A DNA stretch of 64,000 nt from Primula veris (Eukaryota; Streptophyta; Magnoliopsida; Ericales; Primulaceae). Each line of letters begins with the position of its first letter. Positions within the stretch are counted from its first letter, which is position 1. This document shows, piece after piece, positions 63,633-64,000 of this stretch. The stretch lies in NCBI GenBank assembly GCA_963682055.1, contig OY821744.1:8224835-8288834 (forward strand). The letters run 5' to 3'. A program made the translations under genes and the position numbers. The notes under the pieces are model-generated. The model was not told the DNA's origin. It did not search any database and saw nothing but the letters and a program-made list of their open reading frames with translations.

Positions 63633-64000
63633 GAGTAATAAGTAATATTATGGGTAAAGAAAATGGCGCCAGAAAGGAAGTGAATTTTGCAGTTGAGGTT
63701 ATAGTGTAGATTTTTTTGCACTTAGATATGGAATAAGATTATATGGGGTTAAGAATATAGATATGGTTTGTCTGGCTCTCATCTTTTTTCTTCTTACCAA
63801 CACAAGTTTAGTTCTCTACTTGTTGTGTGTCGATCGTTGTTACAACAAGAATATCTGGAACCTTGTTCCTGAAATCCATTTTTTTATGTTGGAACTTTTC
63901 GCACTTCTAAAAACGTAATGAAAATCTGGTCTTCCGATGGACCAATAATTTGTTCTATAAGTACTTTGATCTTCTTAATGGTTCGAGCAATAATACACAT
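63633..64000. other. Upstream region of the hydrolase gene
   Basis: Probably the promoter and 5' leader of the minus-strand hydrolase gene. I see no further gene or clear repeat. Confidence 0.4.

Overview
This window is nuclear DNA from a flowering plant, most likely a eudicot. It is AT-rich, its genes have many short exons, and all seven host genes encode typical plant proteins. Transposable elements fill the introns and intergenic spaces. I cannot name the species. There are no bacterial operons, rRNA or tRNA genes, or CRISPR arrays. Gene models were assembled by hand from splice sites, reading phase and family similarity. All exon lengths are phase-consistent except in the last exon of the final gene, which carries an in-frame stop.

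Layout: (1) 1-2640, no recognisable gene, one long hairpin. (2) 3029-15286 (-), an STK19-type winged-helix gene of eight exons. Its second intron holds a hAT-like element which itself holds a very young, apparently intact Tnt1/Tork-type Copia retrotransposon (9181-13993). (3) 15287-18889, repeat-rich spacer. (4) 18890-24482 (+), a soluble ABC protein of the ABCI19/20/21 (CAF16-like) type, with MITEs and a Helitron fragment in intron 1. (5) 28151-34077 (+), an NDR/Tricornered AGC kinase of 13 exons with a GC-AG intron and a short uORF abutting its start. (6) 37543-39148 (+), NOP10 of the H/ACA snoRNP. (7) 40463-42551 (+), a ROP-interactive CRIB (RIC) protein. (8) 44614-54115 (-), mitochondrial succinyl-CoA ligase beta subunit of 12 exons; its first intron is mostly a degenerate tandem repeat interrupted by a Helitron. 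(9) 54116-57596, repeats including a TRIM nested in an older LTR. (10) 57663-63632 (-), a plastid-type alpha/beta hydrolase of 13 exons whose last exon has an in-frame TAG where relatives have Gln.

The seven genes are unrelated housekeeping or signalling genes and do not form a pathway or cluster. I found no clear new multi-gene system. The most useful observations are the nested young Copia insertion in the STK19 intron, the TRIM with intact target duplication, a three-member Helitron family, the tandem array in the succinyl-CoA ligase intron, and the nonsense codon in the hydrolase.
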